Source: JANXQG01 sp037147235
GTDB taxonomy: Bacteria > Planctomycetota > Planctomycetia > Pirellulales > Thermoguttaceae
DNA length: 26,788 bases
NCBI GenBank assembly: GCA_037147235.1
Contig: JBAWVO010000056.1
Coordinates: 1-26,788 of the forward strand
Direction: 5' to 3'
A model generated the notes under the pieces. It was not told where the DNA came from. It saw nothing but the letters and a program-made list of their open reading frames with translations, and searched no databases. Below are positions 1-9,500 of the stretch, in pieces; within the stretch, counting starts at the first letter, position 1; each line of letters starts with the position of its first letter. The position numbers were made by a program, and so were the translations under genes.

Positions 1-725
1 ACAGAATCCGCGTGCGAAACTTGCAACCATGATGGCTGTATCTTAGGAGAAGCCCTAAATCTCCGTCAAAGGCATCGCCGGGATAATGCATTCCAATGCT
101 GTTGGATGATGCGGTGTGCAAGGACGGGCTGCGAGGCCTCAATGGCGACCTGTGATCGTGCCACTGCCGGATGGCGAACACCGACCGCGTGGATCCTAGC
201 AAATTCCTTCCACACGACCTTCTGGTTCGCCCCGGTCGAGATCTTCCGCAACTGCCAGCCGCCCTGGTTCCGGTTCGTCTATTCCGACGACGGCCGCGAG
301 ATGCTCCAGTGCGAATGCCAGTTTTTCCGGGATCGGGTTGTGGGAGCGGGGTTTTCGGTCCAGTCCGGCGGCTGGTGCGGGATGGGTGCAAGGCGAAGTA
401 GTGCGGGTGAAGAGCTCCACAGGCCGGCTTCCAGGTCGTCCTGGTGCTGGATCGGGCCCTGGCGGCGTGATGGGTGCGCGGGCATGAGCACAAAAGGATC
501 TGCGAACGAAGGAGCAGTCGGCTTGGCGGAAAGCAGATCAGCACGTTGTTGGAAACGAGATTCCGGGCGGCATTTGGATACCGAGTGACGATCTCGGAGT
601 CTCCCCGTGGGGAAATCAGGCAAAAAAGGCGAACAGTCGTTTGGGTGCTGCAAGATGAACGTATTTTGACAGTTCGCAGTGCATGAGAATGGGCCATGCG
701 CCAAAGCAGCCAGCGTAGGAATTCG
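1..725. other. Gene-poor left edge
   Basis: No open frame here has a credible start, ribosome site and recognisable product. The only coding-like signal is a short plus-strand stretch near 204-340, listed separately. The 3' end of the minus-strand operon lies at 726. No hairpin followed by a T-run was found after that stop, so its terminator is not identified. Confidence 0.5.
204..340 (+). pseudogene. Possible relic of a coding sequence
   Basis: In the plus frame starting at 106, about 45 consecutive codons between 204 and 340 end almost always in G or C, and the peptide (FHTTFWFAPVEIF... then WFRFVYSDDGREM) reads like ordinary protein. The bias fades on both sides and no good start with a ribosome site precedes it. 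This fits a decayed fragment of a gene. I do not recognise the family. A GC-rich non-coding stretch, or the shadow of a minus-strand frame, remains possible. Confidence 0.25.
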
Positions 726-2630
726 TTAGTGACTTGGAATCGGACCTGGAATTTTGGGGCGAGGTGTAGGTCTTGGCGATGGCTTTGCAGACGGTTGATT
801 CGGCTGGCTCGGCGGCCGGAAGTACGACCGTCCAGGTGCAGGTTTTGGTGATGGTTTTACAGACGGTTGGTGGCCTAGCCAGTAAAGGCGAGGAACCTCA
901 ACCGTGTTCGTACTCTGGCATGGCTTCAGAAGATGTTTACGGAAAGCATATTCTCGTCCCACATGGCAATCCTTTTTGTGGGAATACAAGATTCTCACCC
1001 AATAATTTGGGCCGTCAACTCGGGTAACGACACCTCGCCATTGGCGCTCACCTAAGTAGTTTTCGCAAACGGCCGCGCCCGGCTGGAATGTAGGCATTCC
1101 GGCGGCAGGAAACGGTGCCACGGCACCCAACGGCTGTCCTGCGGGAAAGAGCGTATCCCGAATCGCTGCAATGCCCTCCGCAACGTCGCAAAACTTCGCG
1201 AACGGATCGCATTTCGGGCGAGCTTCCAATACCTCCTTTAGGGCGGCCAGAGTGTCGCGATTCCGCACGTCCATAAGTTGGCTGGCTTCGGCATCGATGT
1301 TAGCGAGATTGCGGTCGTTCTGATCGACCGCCATCGCCAAACTGTGGAGGCCGGTGTAATAGTCCGTCATCAGCCGAAAGACCATCTCATAGGCTGCGTC
1401 GCCGTTCACTTCCGCAGGTGCGAACCGCAGCCCTTGCCGTGCCATGTAGCTCAACAACTGATCGACGGTCTGGCCCGAAAAAGATTCTGTTGGCATCACA
1501 TCGGCAAGTTGCCGCGCGGCAACCAAACGGTACACGCTGGCGCGAACTTCCTGCATAAAATGCCTGGCATCAAGGTACTGCTGTACGCGAACTCCATCAC
1601 CCGTGGATTTTTCGAGTAGACGCGATTTCGCGCCTTCAAAGGTGTTCCGCAGGTCGTCGGCGGCTGACATCAAGCTAGCTTGAGTCGGGGGAGAGATTCC
1701 CTGGTTGCCCTTTAGTTCGTCCAATGCCTTCCCCTTGGCAATTTCCAAAGCATTGCGAACATCGGTGAATTCTTCGTCGACAGCCAAGACATAGGGCCAG
1801 GTCAACGGCATGACATCATCGCGACTTATGACTAATGCAGGCCCAACAAGCCCTTTACGAAACCGCAGATGTGCCAAATGTTCCCGGTTAAGAAGCGGTT
1901 TGCCCCCAAGAGTGGCAAGAATCGATAATTGCGCCTTCGTCTTACCACATTCTTTCTCCAATGCCGCGAGTTCTTTCTGGGCCTCTTCTTGCAGCAACGT
2001 CGCGCCGACGGGATGCTCTTTCAACTCCCGGATACGAGCATCCAAGCGTCGGAACTCGTCCTGAAGTTGTGACCGCCACAGTTCGTGGCTCATGGAAATA
2101 TCGGCACAAAGGTCGAAAAAGAAGTTGAGTGCCCGGCCGTCCTTTATCGCCCCGCGGGAGTGTTCGGGAAACTCCAGGTAGGCTCGCAGTGAATTGTCTC
2201 GGGCATTCTGCCATCGAATGAGTGTTTTGGAGAGGTGTTCCGGCTCGTACAGGATTCCTCGGCGGCCTCCCTCAAACGCGTTCCCCAAAGCCCAAGCCTG
2301 AGTATTGCGGAGATGTTCGATACGCTCCCTAGCCACGGCTAGTCGGCCCAACTCCTTGGTCGCCTGAAGTTTCTCTCTTTCCTGGATTACCAGTGCTTGC
2401 TGCACGAGAAGATACCGCTGTTGGTCGGCCAGTGCCCGGGCCTGTTCTGCCGCTTCATGGAAAATCAGTCGCTGATTTTCCGCTTCGAGATTGGGTGGAT
2501 CGGCAGCCAAGGCATGAAGTCCACCGCGCCCCACAAGGATCGCCGCCAGCAAAAAGATGATAATTTTGATGGCTTGGCGACATTGGCTGGTTTGCCGTCC
2601 CCAATCTTCCAAGTGAATTGATGATGACAT
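726..2630 (-). CDS. Exported or membrane-anchored coiled-coil protein, proline-rich C-terminus
   Basis: Last gene of the minus-strand FHA/kinase/PP2C operon, 634 aa. The start chosen is MSSSIHLEDW at 2630, because AAGGAG lies 8 nt upstream; the longer frame to 2720 would overlap the previous gene. A hydrophobic segment at about residues 20-36 ends in HALAA, so this is a signal peptide or signal anchor. The body is mostly helical and rich in Glu, Ala, Leu and Arg, with coiled-coil-like stretches (for example LAALEKECGKTKAQL). A possible small beta domain (RQWRGVVTRVDGPNYWVRI) precedes a Pro/Lys-rich tail containing a 32-nt direct repeat. I do not recognise the family. Its position suggests an extracytoplasmic partner of the signalling operon; no function is assigned. 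Confidence 0.8.
   Translation of the reverse strand: MSSSIHLEDWGRQTSQCRQAIKIIIFLLAAILVGRGGLHALAADPPNLEAENQRLIFHEAAEQARALADQQRYLLVQQALVIQEREKLQATKELGRLAVARERIEHLRNTQAWALGNAFEGGRRGILYEPEHLSKTLIRWQNARDNSLRAYLEFPEHSRGAIKDGRALNFFFDLCADISMSHELWRSQLQDEFRRLDARIRELKEHPVGATLLQEEAQKELAALEKECGKTKAQLSILATLGGKPLLNREHLAHLRFRKGLVGPALVISRDDVMPLTWPYVLAVDEEFTDVRNALEIAKGKALDELKGNQGISPPTQASLMSAADDLRNTFEGAKSRLLEKSTGDGVRVQQYLDARHFMQEVRASVYRLVAARQLADVMPTESFSGQTVDQLLSYMARQGLRFAPAEVNGDAAYEMVFRLMTDYYTGLHSLAMAVDQNDRNLANIDAEASQLMDVRNRDTLAALKEVLEARPKCDPFAKFCDVAEGIAAIRDTLFPAGQPLGAVAPFPAAGMPTFQPGAAVCENYLGERQWRGVVTRVDGPNYWVRILYSHKKDCHVGREYAFRKHLLKPCQSTNTVEVPRLYWLGHQPSVKPSPKPAPGRSYFRPPSQPNQPSAKPSPRPTPRPKIPGPIPSH
766..869. repeat. 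32-nt direct repeat in the proline-rich tail
   Basis: Positions 766-797 and 838-869 match at 27 of 32 bases with a 72-nt period. On the minus strand they encode two copies of a QPSxKPSPxPxP-type motif, so the tail of this protein grew by in-frame duplication. Confidence 0.8.
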
Positions 2631-2674
2631 CGAACGACTCCTTGAAATCTCGAACATGTTGTGGATGGTGTCAC

Positions 2675-4015
2675 TTAGCGAATCAGATCGGACAATTGAT
2701 CCGACAGGACCACATAGCACTGATCACCATAACGTAATAGGACGCCAATGACCTTGCCGGCATCGGAGAACACGGGCCCGCCGTCCGTGCCGTCGGCAAC
2801 GCTGATTGCCAACTCCAGCACGGGGAGTTCTTCGCCACCGCCGGGGAAAGTCTTCGTGCCGAGGACTTGACCTCTCGGCCACACTTGCTTCGGCGGATCG
2901 AGCGGATCATAAGGCTTCAATTCCGGCTCATATTGGATAGAATAGCCGGCCACGGTGACTTTCATGTCCTTCGGTGGCCTCGGCAACTCGCAAGATGGCA
3001 GTAGATCGACAGAGTTTGGCAGGGGCGACTCGACAATCGCTACTCCCACGTTGTGGAGTAGGCTCTCGCTGCTTGTCAGATTCTTCTGGTCGTAGGCTGG
3101 GTGGACTTTCAATTCCAGGACGCGAAGGAACTTTGGCGAACACCCTTCGCTGTAAACGAAAACGGGCTTTCCTTCCTGCTGATACCTTTTCAATTGGACG
3201 ATCTCACGGGCCGTGCAAATGATCTTGGTTCGATCCACGGCAAATCCGCTGCAAAGCGGTAGCCGGCGCTTGTCGAACTCCGCACCTAGCCACACCACCG
3301 CACCCGAATGCCTTTTCTTCAATTCCTCGGTTGTAAGAATGGGCGGCGGTGCTGTGTTGTCTTCGGCCTTCTTTCCCGACGATTTTGGAGAACCGCCCAC
3401 GCTTTCCACCTTCCCATGGCTAGGCGGCGGATCTTGTGCAATTTCGCGATCCCCGCGCCATGCCATACTGACCAGCAGCAGGAGCAACAGCATGATCGCC
3501 GCCGTCAGCGAGCCGACGACGATCCATCTCCCTTCCTGGATCCCCCACGCTCTGACATGCCTAAACAATCCAACCGGTGCCGATGAAATCGCAATAAAGG
3601 GGGGCGAAACTGGCAATGCATCGTTTCGATCAATATCCACGATGGCGAGACCGGAGGAATCGGTGGGATTGCTCGGCGGAACTGGTAATGCATCGTCTCG
3701 ATCAATATCCAGTTCCAGGACGATGAGTTTCGGGCCTTTCCGCCCAAGCTGGATCGTATCTCCAATCTGAATGGGCCGAGTTCCATCGACCGGCTTTTTG
3801 TTGACATACGTTCCGTTTTTTGATCGGAAGTCGCGTATCCGTGTTGCGTCGCCATCACATTCTATCCGCGCGTGCATCCAGGAAACGAGCCGGTCTTCGC
3901 TATCTTCAATCGCCATGCCACAATCAGGATCGCGACCAATCGATAGCGTGGCCCCCCGATAACTCCAGTCGTAGGAGGAGCCGTTGGACAGGATCACTTT
4001 GAATTTGATTTGCAT
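2675..4015 (-). CDS. FHA domain - TM - degenerate trypsin-like domain protein
   Basis: 446 aa. An N-terminal FHA domain (about residues 22-100; SIGRDPDC, SWMHARI, SKNGTYVN) should bind phosphothreonine. A Pro-rich linker carries two copies of DIDRxDALPV, followed by one TM helix (about 164-186). The C-terminal half (about 235-440) has the layout of trypsin/DegP-like peptidases, with CSGFAVD and GxxGGPVFSDAGKVIGV. The catalytic residues appear to be lost: Arg270 in TAREIV where TNAHVV is usual, Asn322 in NVGVAIV for the Asp, and Asp411 in GTDGGP for the Ser. It is therefore probably a non-catalytic pseudoprotease outside the membrane, with FHA inside. GGAG lies 8 nt before the ATG, and the gap to the PP2C stop is 5 nt. 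Confidence 0.88.
   Translation of the reverse strand: MQIKFKVILSNGSSYDWSYRGATLSIGRDPDCGMAIEDSEDRLVSWMHARIECDGDATRIRDFRSKNGTYVNKKPVDGTRPIQIGDTIQLGRKGPKLIVLELDIDRDDALPVPPSNPTDSSGLAIVDIDRNDALPVSPPFIAISSAPVGLFRHVRAWGIQEGRWIVVGSLTAAIMLLLLLLVSMAWRGDREIAQDPPPSHGKVESVGGSPKSSGKKAEDNTAPPPILTTEELKKRHSGAVVWLGAEFDKRRLPLCSGFAVDRTKIICTAREIVQLKRYQQEGKPVFVYSEGCSPKFLRVLELKVHPAYDQKNLTSSESLLHNVGVAIVESPLPNSVDLLPSCELPRPPKDMKVTVAGYSIQYEPELKPYDPLDPPKQVWPRGQVLGTKTFPGGGEELPVLELAISVADGTDGGPVFSDAGKVIGVLLRYGDQCYVVLSDQLSDLIR
3608..3711. repeat. 32-nt direct repeat in the FHA-pseudoprotease linker
   Basis: Positions 3608-3639 and 3680-3711 match at 30 of 32 bases, 72 nt apart. On the minus strand they encode the two DIDR(D/N)DALPV motifs between FHA and TM. 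The near-identity suggests a recent in-frame tandem duplication. Confidence 0.85.
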
Positions 4016-4020
4016 TCAGG

Positions 4021-4806
4021 CTACTCCATTCGCTTAATCAACAAAACCGTTACGTTGTCGCAGCCCCCGGCACGGTTGGCTGCGGCAACCAACTCATGGC
4101 CCATTTCTTCGATGTTCTTGTAGGAGCGGAGAATCCTAGAGACCTCGCTGTCGTCGATTTGCCCATGAAGACCGTCGCTGCACAGCAACAGAAGGTCACT
4201 TGCGGCAAAATCGACTGTTTGCGAGTCCGGCAGGACGTTACCCGGCATACCGATGTATCGCGTTAGTCTGCGCGCGGCGGGGTGTTGTGCAACCGCGGAT
4301 TCGGAGAGTTCATGGCTCCTGACGAGGAATTGCCCGAGCGTGTGATCTTGCGTAACTTGGTGCAACTGTCCCTGCCGGAGCAGATAGACCCTGCTGTCGC
4401 CTGCATGGATAATCGTGGCGTGGGCTGAATCAACGAGTGCCAGAGCAAGAGTCGTTCCAGTGCCATTGACACCGGGCTGCCCACGCGTCTCTTTATAGAC
4501 GAAGTCGCCGAGAACCTTTACCTGCTCTGCAATCGCCAAGCACAACTCCCCTTTGCTACCTGAAGGAGAGGAGCCGGTGGTGTGGGGAAATGCGTTCGCC
4601 ATTGTCAAAAGCGTGCGGCGCACGAGCCTCGGCAAGATATCGACCACCAATTGAGCCGCCAAAGCACCGGCGGCATGGCCACCCAGCCCGTCAGCGACCA
4701 TAAATAGCCCAAGTTCCGGATCGGCAAACCAACGGTCCTGGTTTTCGCTTCGGACCCTTCCTACATCGGTGACGGCGGCAAAGTCGATCGTGATGGCCTT
4801 TAGCAT
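4021..4806 (-). CDS. PP2C-family (PPM) Ser/Thr protein phosphatase
   Basis: 261 aa, the usual length of a stand-alone bacterial PP2C/Stp1 phosphatase. It removes phosphate from Ser/Thr residues with two metal ions. All signature motifs are present in order: RSENQDR near residue 20, VADGLGGH near 38, GTGTTLAL near 115, HAGDSRVYL near 135, CSDGLHG near 210 and GGCDNVTVL near 250. The metal-binding aspartates are intact. No TM segment, so cytoplasmic. The ATG overlaps the stop of the FHA-kinase in ATGCTAA, implying translational coupling. The likely role is to reverse phosphorylation by the neighbouring kinase. Confidence 0.95.
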   Translation of the reverse strand: MLKAITIDFAAVTDVGRVRSENQDRWFADPELGLFMVADGLGGHAAGALAAQLVVDILPRLVRRTLLTMANAFPHTTGSSPSGSKGELCLAIAEQVKVLGDFVYKETRGQPGVNGTGTTLALALVDSAHATIIHAGDSRVYLLRQGQLHQVTQDHTLGQFLVRSHELSESAVAQHPAARRLTRYIGMPGNVLPDSQTVDFAASDLLLLCSDGLHGQIDDSEVSRILRSYKNIEEMGHELVAAANRAGGCDNVTVLLIKRME

Positions 4807-6290
4807 GATAATTTCGACAAGACCTCGTTAAGGGCGCGATACATTTCGCCGCCATCCTGATACCGATCGGCAACATTGATGGCAAGCGACTTGTCAATAA
4901 CACGAGCCAGAGCCGGTGTCAGGCCCGGATCGCGTTGGCGAACTGGAACGTGTTCATCGCGAAGCACGACCTCCATGGGGTCTCTGCCTTCAGCACGGGG
5001 ACGCGGGCATGTGCCCGTGAGTACGAGATAGAACGTCGCCCCCAGGCTCCACACGTCACTGACCGGCAGGGTATTCTTGAAGTCCGTCAGTTGTTCCCGC
5101 GGCATATAGTCGTACGTGCCGCCGATGGCGCCGGTGAGCGTCATGCCCGAAAATCCGGCCTGCTCGAACTGCTTGGCCAGTCCGAAATCACTGAGTTTTG
5201 CCGCCCAACCTCGCTGCTGTTGGTGCAAGAGGATGTTCGCCGGTTTAATGTCGCGATGGACGAATCCGTGTTTGTGGGCGTGTGCCAATGCCTCCAGGCT
5301 TTGCAAGATGATGGGAGCCAGCACCGGCAACGGAACTCGGCCCCCTTGACGGCAAGTCAACTCCGCCAAGCTGCCACCGCTGCAATACTCACTGACAAAA
5401 TAGAAGGCGTTCTCGACGGCACCGCTGGTAATTAACGACACGATGTTGGCATGGCTCAACTCCCGAATGGCGTCGATCTCGCGGAGGAATCGCTTCCTCG
5501 CCTTATCTCGGATGGCAACTTTGGCAAGCATCACTTTCACTGCAACGGGGAACTGATCGAACTTCCGTACAGCCTTATAGACCACTCCCGCGCCGCCCTG
5601 CCCGAGAATCTCCCCCAATTCATAGCCGTCGACTTCAATCTTTTGCCGAGATTGAATATCCTTGGCCGCTTGCCGGATCAGGGCGCGCGCTCCACTCGCC
5701 TCGTCTGGCGTGGACGCCGCGGGCTGGCCAGCGGCACTATCGGCAGGGCGAGACGTTGAATGTGGGTGAATAGCCGCCCGTGGCGATGGCCGTTGTTCGT
5801 GTGACGGCACGTCACGCGGCCCCCCGGGGAACGATTCCGTCTGTGTGGGCACATACAATCGCTTGTTAGTCGCTGGCTCTGCCTGGCCAGCGACAGGCGA
5901 AGAAGAAGTTGGCGCAGGATTCGCATCTGTTTGGGGAATCTTGATGCGGACGCGAATCTTGGTCTTTCCGACGAAAATCACGTCGCGGTCTCTCAATTCC
6001 GTCTCCGGCCCCAGGTTCGGGTTGCCGCTCGTCGATGCCGGACGGGCCTTGCGACCACCGTAGCGCACTCCGTTGACGTGTGTCCCGTTGAGGCTACCCA
6101 GATCTCGAATCGAAGCCGTGGGTGGGTTGACCTCCAGAAGAAAGTGATGTCGAGAGACGTAACGATCCTCGGGCAGCTTCGCGTGGCATTCCTCGCCACG
6201 GCCGAAAATAAACGTGTCGTGATTCTCAAACTCGAATACTTTTCCTTGAATCGGCCCGGAAATCACCTGTAGAACGACTTTGGCGGACAC
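4800..6290 (-). CDS. FHA domain - Ser/Thr protein kinase
   Basis: 496 aa, first gene of the minus-strand operon. The start chosen is GTG at 6290 (VSAKVVLQV), because AGGAGG sits about 6 nt upstream; a GTG at 6308 would place that ribosome site inside the gene. FHA domain at about 8-115 (FGRGEECHAK, VSRHHF, LGSLNGTHVNG), then a Pro/Ser-rich linker, then a Hanks-type kinase at about 223-495. Seen: GQGGAGVVYK loop, Lys252 in VAVKV, HRDIKPANILL at 345 and SDFGLAK near 368. The usual APE is altered to YMPREQ. No TM segment, so cytoplasmic. FHA plus kinase usually means self-regulation through autophosphorylation. The PP2C and FHA-pseudoprotease downstream are likely partners. Confidence 0.93.
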   Translation of the reverse strand: MSAKVVLQVISGPIQGKVFEFENHDTFIFGRGEECHAKLPEDRYVSRHHFLLEVNPPTASIRDLGSLNGTHVNGVRYGGRKARPASTSGNPNLGPETELRDRDVIFVGKTKIRVRIKIPQTDANPAPTSSSPVAGQAEPATNKRLYVPTQTESFPGGPRDVPSHEQRPSPRAAIHPHSTSRPADSAAGQPAASTPDEASGARALIRQAAKDIQSRQKIEVDGYELGEILGQGGAGVVYKAVRKFDQFPVAVKVMLAKVAIRDKARKRFLREIDAIRELSHANIVSLITSGAVENAFYFVSEYCSGGSLAELTCRQGGRVPLPVLAPIILQSLEALAHAHKHGFVHRDIKPANILLHQQQRGWAAKLSDFGLAKQFEQAGFSGMTLTGAIGGTYDYMPREQLTDFKNTLPVSDVWSLGATFYLVLTGTCPRPRAEGRDPMEVVLRDEHVPVRQRDPGLTPALARVIDKSLAINVADRYQDGGEMYRALNEVLSKLSC

Positions 6291-6537
6291 GGCTACCTCC
6301 TCAATCACGAATCATTTAATTGCCACAAGGATCGCATCCACTTTACCAGAAGTTCTGCAAAGAGTATATTGGTGAACATGAGCGGCTACCACACTTTAAG
6401 GGGGTGCTCGCTTCAGACGACCTCGCCACGCCTTACTGTATTCGGGACCGAGACGCATTCTGGGGGAAATTTTCCCCAAAACGGCGGCTCACTCTCGAAA
6501 TACATGTCGGGTGCATGACCGGATGGAGGACTGTCAG
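6291..6537. promoter_or_regulatory. Divergent intergenic region between two kinase genes
   Basis: This 247-bp gap separates the minus-strand FHA-kinase operon from the plus-strand WD40 kinase and must carry both promoters. I see no convincing sigma-70 boxes. It contains a 15-bp palindrome at 6463-6477, within a segment (6422-6482) that resembles the region upstream of the second receptor kinase. Confidence 0.6.
6463..6477. promoter_or_regulatory. Palindrome, possible operator
   Basis: GGGGAAA-T-TTTCCCC is a perfect 7-bp inverted repeat around one central T, 60 bp before the WD40-kinase start. A shorter version, GGAA-T-TTCC, occurs at 13343-13351 upstream of the other receptor kinase, in similar surroundings. 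A regulator-binding site is inferred only. Confidence 0.4.
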
Positions 6538-9500
6538 ATGTCAGGTATTCAGACTCGCTGTCCGAATTGTCACAAGACCTATCGCGTGTCGGAGAGCCGC
6601 TTGGGCCAGAAGGCTCAATGCAAGAACTGTAGCCAGACATTCACGCTAGCAATGGCGGCCGATCAAACGACTTGCACTCCTTCCGAGGAAAGTGAGATGG
6701 CTGGCCGGCAGAGCCCCTTGGTGCCTCTGGCAGCCACGCCACCCCCGGGGATGTCGAAAACTGGAACGGCAACCGCCCCTCTCGATCGTTTCGAGATCCT
6801 CGGTGAGTTGGGCTCCGGGGCGTACGGCACTGTCTATAAGGCCCGCGATAACCAATTGGATCGGCTCGTCGCCTTGAAGACCCCACGGCTGGGAGTACTC
6901 AGTTCGGAGGCCGATGCCCAGCGGTTCCTGCGCGAGGCCCGCGCGGCGGGCAATCTTCGACACCCCAACATCGTACCCATTTACGATGCCGGCCGGCTCG
7001 GCGATTCGTGCTTTATCGCCAGCGGCTTCATTGAAGGGCAAACGCTGGCCAAACGGATTGACGACGAAGAGAAGCTGCCGCAGCGGGAAGCGGCCGAGTT
7101 GATCCAGAAGTTGGCACTGGCGCTGCATTATGCTCATAGCAAGCGAATCATCCACCGCGACATCAAACCAGCCAATGTGATGATCGACAGCGACAACGAG
7201 CCGCTGGTGATGGATTTTGGCATGGCCCGCCGCTATGAGGGCGAGGTACTGCGGACGATGGAAGGCGTTCATCTGGGCACACCGGCCTACATGAGCCCCG
7301 AGCAGCATGCGGGCAAGAGCCACCTGGCGGACGCCCGCAGCGACCAATGGGCCTTGGGGGTGATGCTCTATGAAATGCTCGCGGGCCAGCGGCCCTTCCA
7401 GGCCCCCAGCGTGATTCAGATGTCGTACGCCGTGCGGGAGACCGAGCCGGAGCGGCCTCGCAGTCTCGAAAAGAGCATCCCCAGGGACCTGGAGACGATC
7501 TGTCTGAAATGTTTGCAGAAGGAACCGGGGAATCGCCATGCCTCTTGCAGGCACCTTGCGGAGGATCTCGGCCGCTGGCTACGCGACGAGCCGATTGCCG
7601 CGAGGCCGATCGGACAGATGGAACGCTGCTGGCGTTGGTGCCGACGGAATCCTGCCGTGGCCGCACTTTCGGTTTCCGCCGGACTTTTGTTGGTACTGGC
7701 CGTCACGGTCACCACGATCGCCTATTTTCGAGAGGTGGAGCTACACCACAATACCCAGGCGGCACTGGATGCCGCGGAGTTGGCCGGAAAAAATGAGGCC
7801 GTGGCACTCCGGGATGCCGAACGCGAGCGAAAGGTGGCAATCAGGGAACGTGATGCCGCCGAGGAAGCCAGAAAAAATCTGTCCGTGGCGTTGAAAGAGG
7901 TGGAGCAGCAAAAGGAGATCGCTATCAAGCAGCGCGATGCAGCAGAGCAGGCCAGAACAAAGGAGACCGTGGCACTCAAGCAGGCAGAGGAGCAAAAGCT
8001 GATTGCGATCAAAGAAGGCGACCGAGCGACGAAGTCGTCTAATGAAGCAATAGCCGCCGAGAAGGTCGCTGAAAAGAACCTACTGGATGCCGATGCCCAG
8101 CGTGCGCAAGCGCAAAAAGACGAACGCAAAAGTCGCCGACACCTCTACGCAGCCGAAATGCAGCAGGCCCAACAGGCGTGGGATAGTGGCGACCTTGCCC
8201 GTGTGGAGCAGATGCTAGCCAGGCAAGTGCCCAAGTCGCCAGCACTAGAGGACCTGCGTGCCTTTGACTGGCACTATCTGGCGGCACAAGTGGGCTTTCG
8301 GGGTCGTTCAAAGAGCCCCATTAAGGCCAATATCCTCCATCACCGCAGCCCGGTTTACCATGTGGCAGTCTCCGCCGACGGCGAAACCGCCATCTCTCTG
8401 GGACGCGACAAAATTGCCAGAGTATGGGATCTCAAGACGCTGCACCAAAAGGGATTGTGTGTTTTGCCCAAAGATCTCAAGTGGACGGGGGGTGGGAGCC
8501 ACCAAAAATTTGACTTGGTGACACCATTTGTCACTATTGCCCCCAAAGAACTCCCGCATGACATCCAACTTGAAGTCCAACTTGAAGTTACACCGTTCGT
8601 ACTTTCGCCGGACTGTACGCGGTTGGCTGCCGCCACCCTACTAATTCAGAAAAAGGCGACAGAGCGAAATGCCTTTCCAGTAGTAGTAGTAGTAGTTGAT
8701 TATAAAGAAAAAGATCACCCGGCAAACCCACGGGTATTTCTGTGGGACGTCAATGCTGCCCGAGAGGTTGCCGCTCTGCCCTATTACACGCCGCCCCTGG
8801 TCTTCTCACCCGACGGGAAGTGGCTTGTAGCGACAGAGTTTTTGAAACCAGAGTTGGAGAGGAACGGGAAGAAATCCCATCCCTGTCGTGTCGTACTCTT
8901 GAACGCTGCGACTGGCCAAAAGCAGACCCATGTTCCAGTCGATGGTTGCATGGTATCGGAGGTACTCTTATCCCGTGACAGCCGTATGCTGGCCGTTGTG
9001 GAATGTTATCCATCAAGCCCTAGCAAAAAAGGTTCGCAATCACATAATAAGACAGGCAAGGGCGACCGATCAGATACCGAAGTGGTAGGTGGATCAACCG
9101 TATTTTGGCGAGTGGCAGACGCCCACGGTCCGCCAGAGAGACTTGGCATGCTTCCGTTCCGTATTGAGGCAGGTGTCTTCTCGCCTAACGGTGATGTATT
9201 TATCGGTTGTACAAAGGATGGAAAAGGCTACATTTGGAACTCAGCCAACGATACGACCAAGGAGTTGGTCGGGTTCGATGGCAACAGGGTCGAACTATCT
9301 GCCGATGGTACTGTCTTGGCTGCCTGGCACGGATTCTCCTTTGCAGACCTGGAGAATGAAGTGGAGCCGTCGGACAACAACAAACGTGCGCCCCGTGAAC
9401 GCGCTGCGGCCAAGAAAGAACTGGCGTTGCAATCGCATTGTTCCGTCCAATTATGGGATGTCGCTCGAAAAGAGATGCGAGCGGTTCTCAGCGGGCATCG

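Noticed and set aside
106..588. 160-aa plus-strand frame as an intact gene
   Set aside because: Only its middle part has coding-like codon use, there is no ribosome site, and the ends look random.
2631..2720. N-terminal extension of the 634-aa protein to 2720
   Set aside because: It would overlap the FHA-pseudoprotease gene by 46 bp and would place the AAGGAG ribosome site inside the gene.
4021..6290. FHA-kinase, PP2C and FHA protein as the regulatory part of a type VI secretion system
   Set aside because: The trio resembles the PpkA/PppA/Fha module, but no T6SS structural gene is present and the operon continues with a pseudoprotease and a coiled-coil protein instead.
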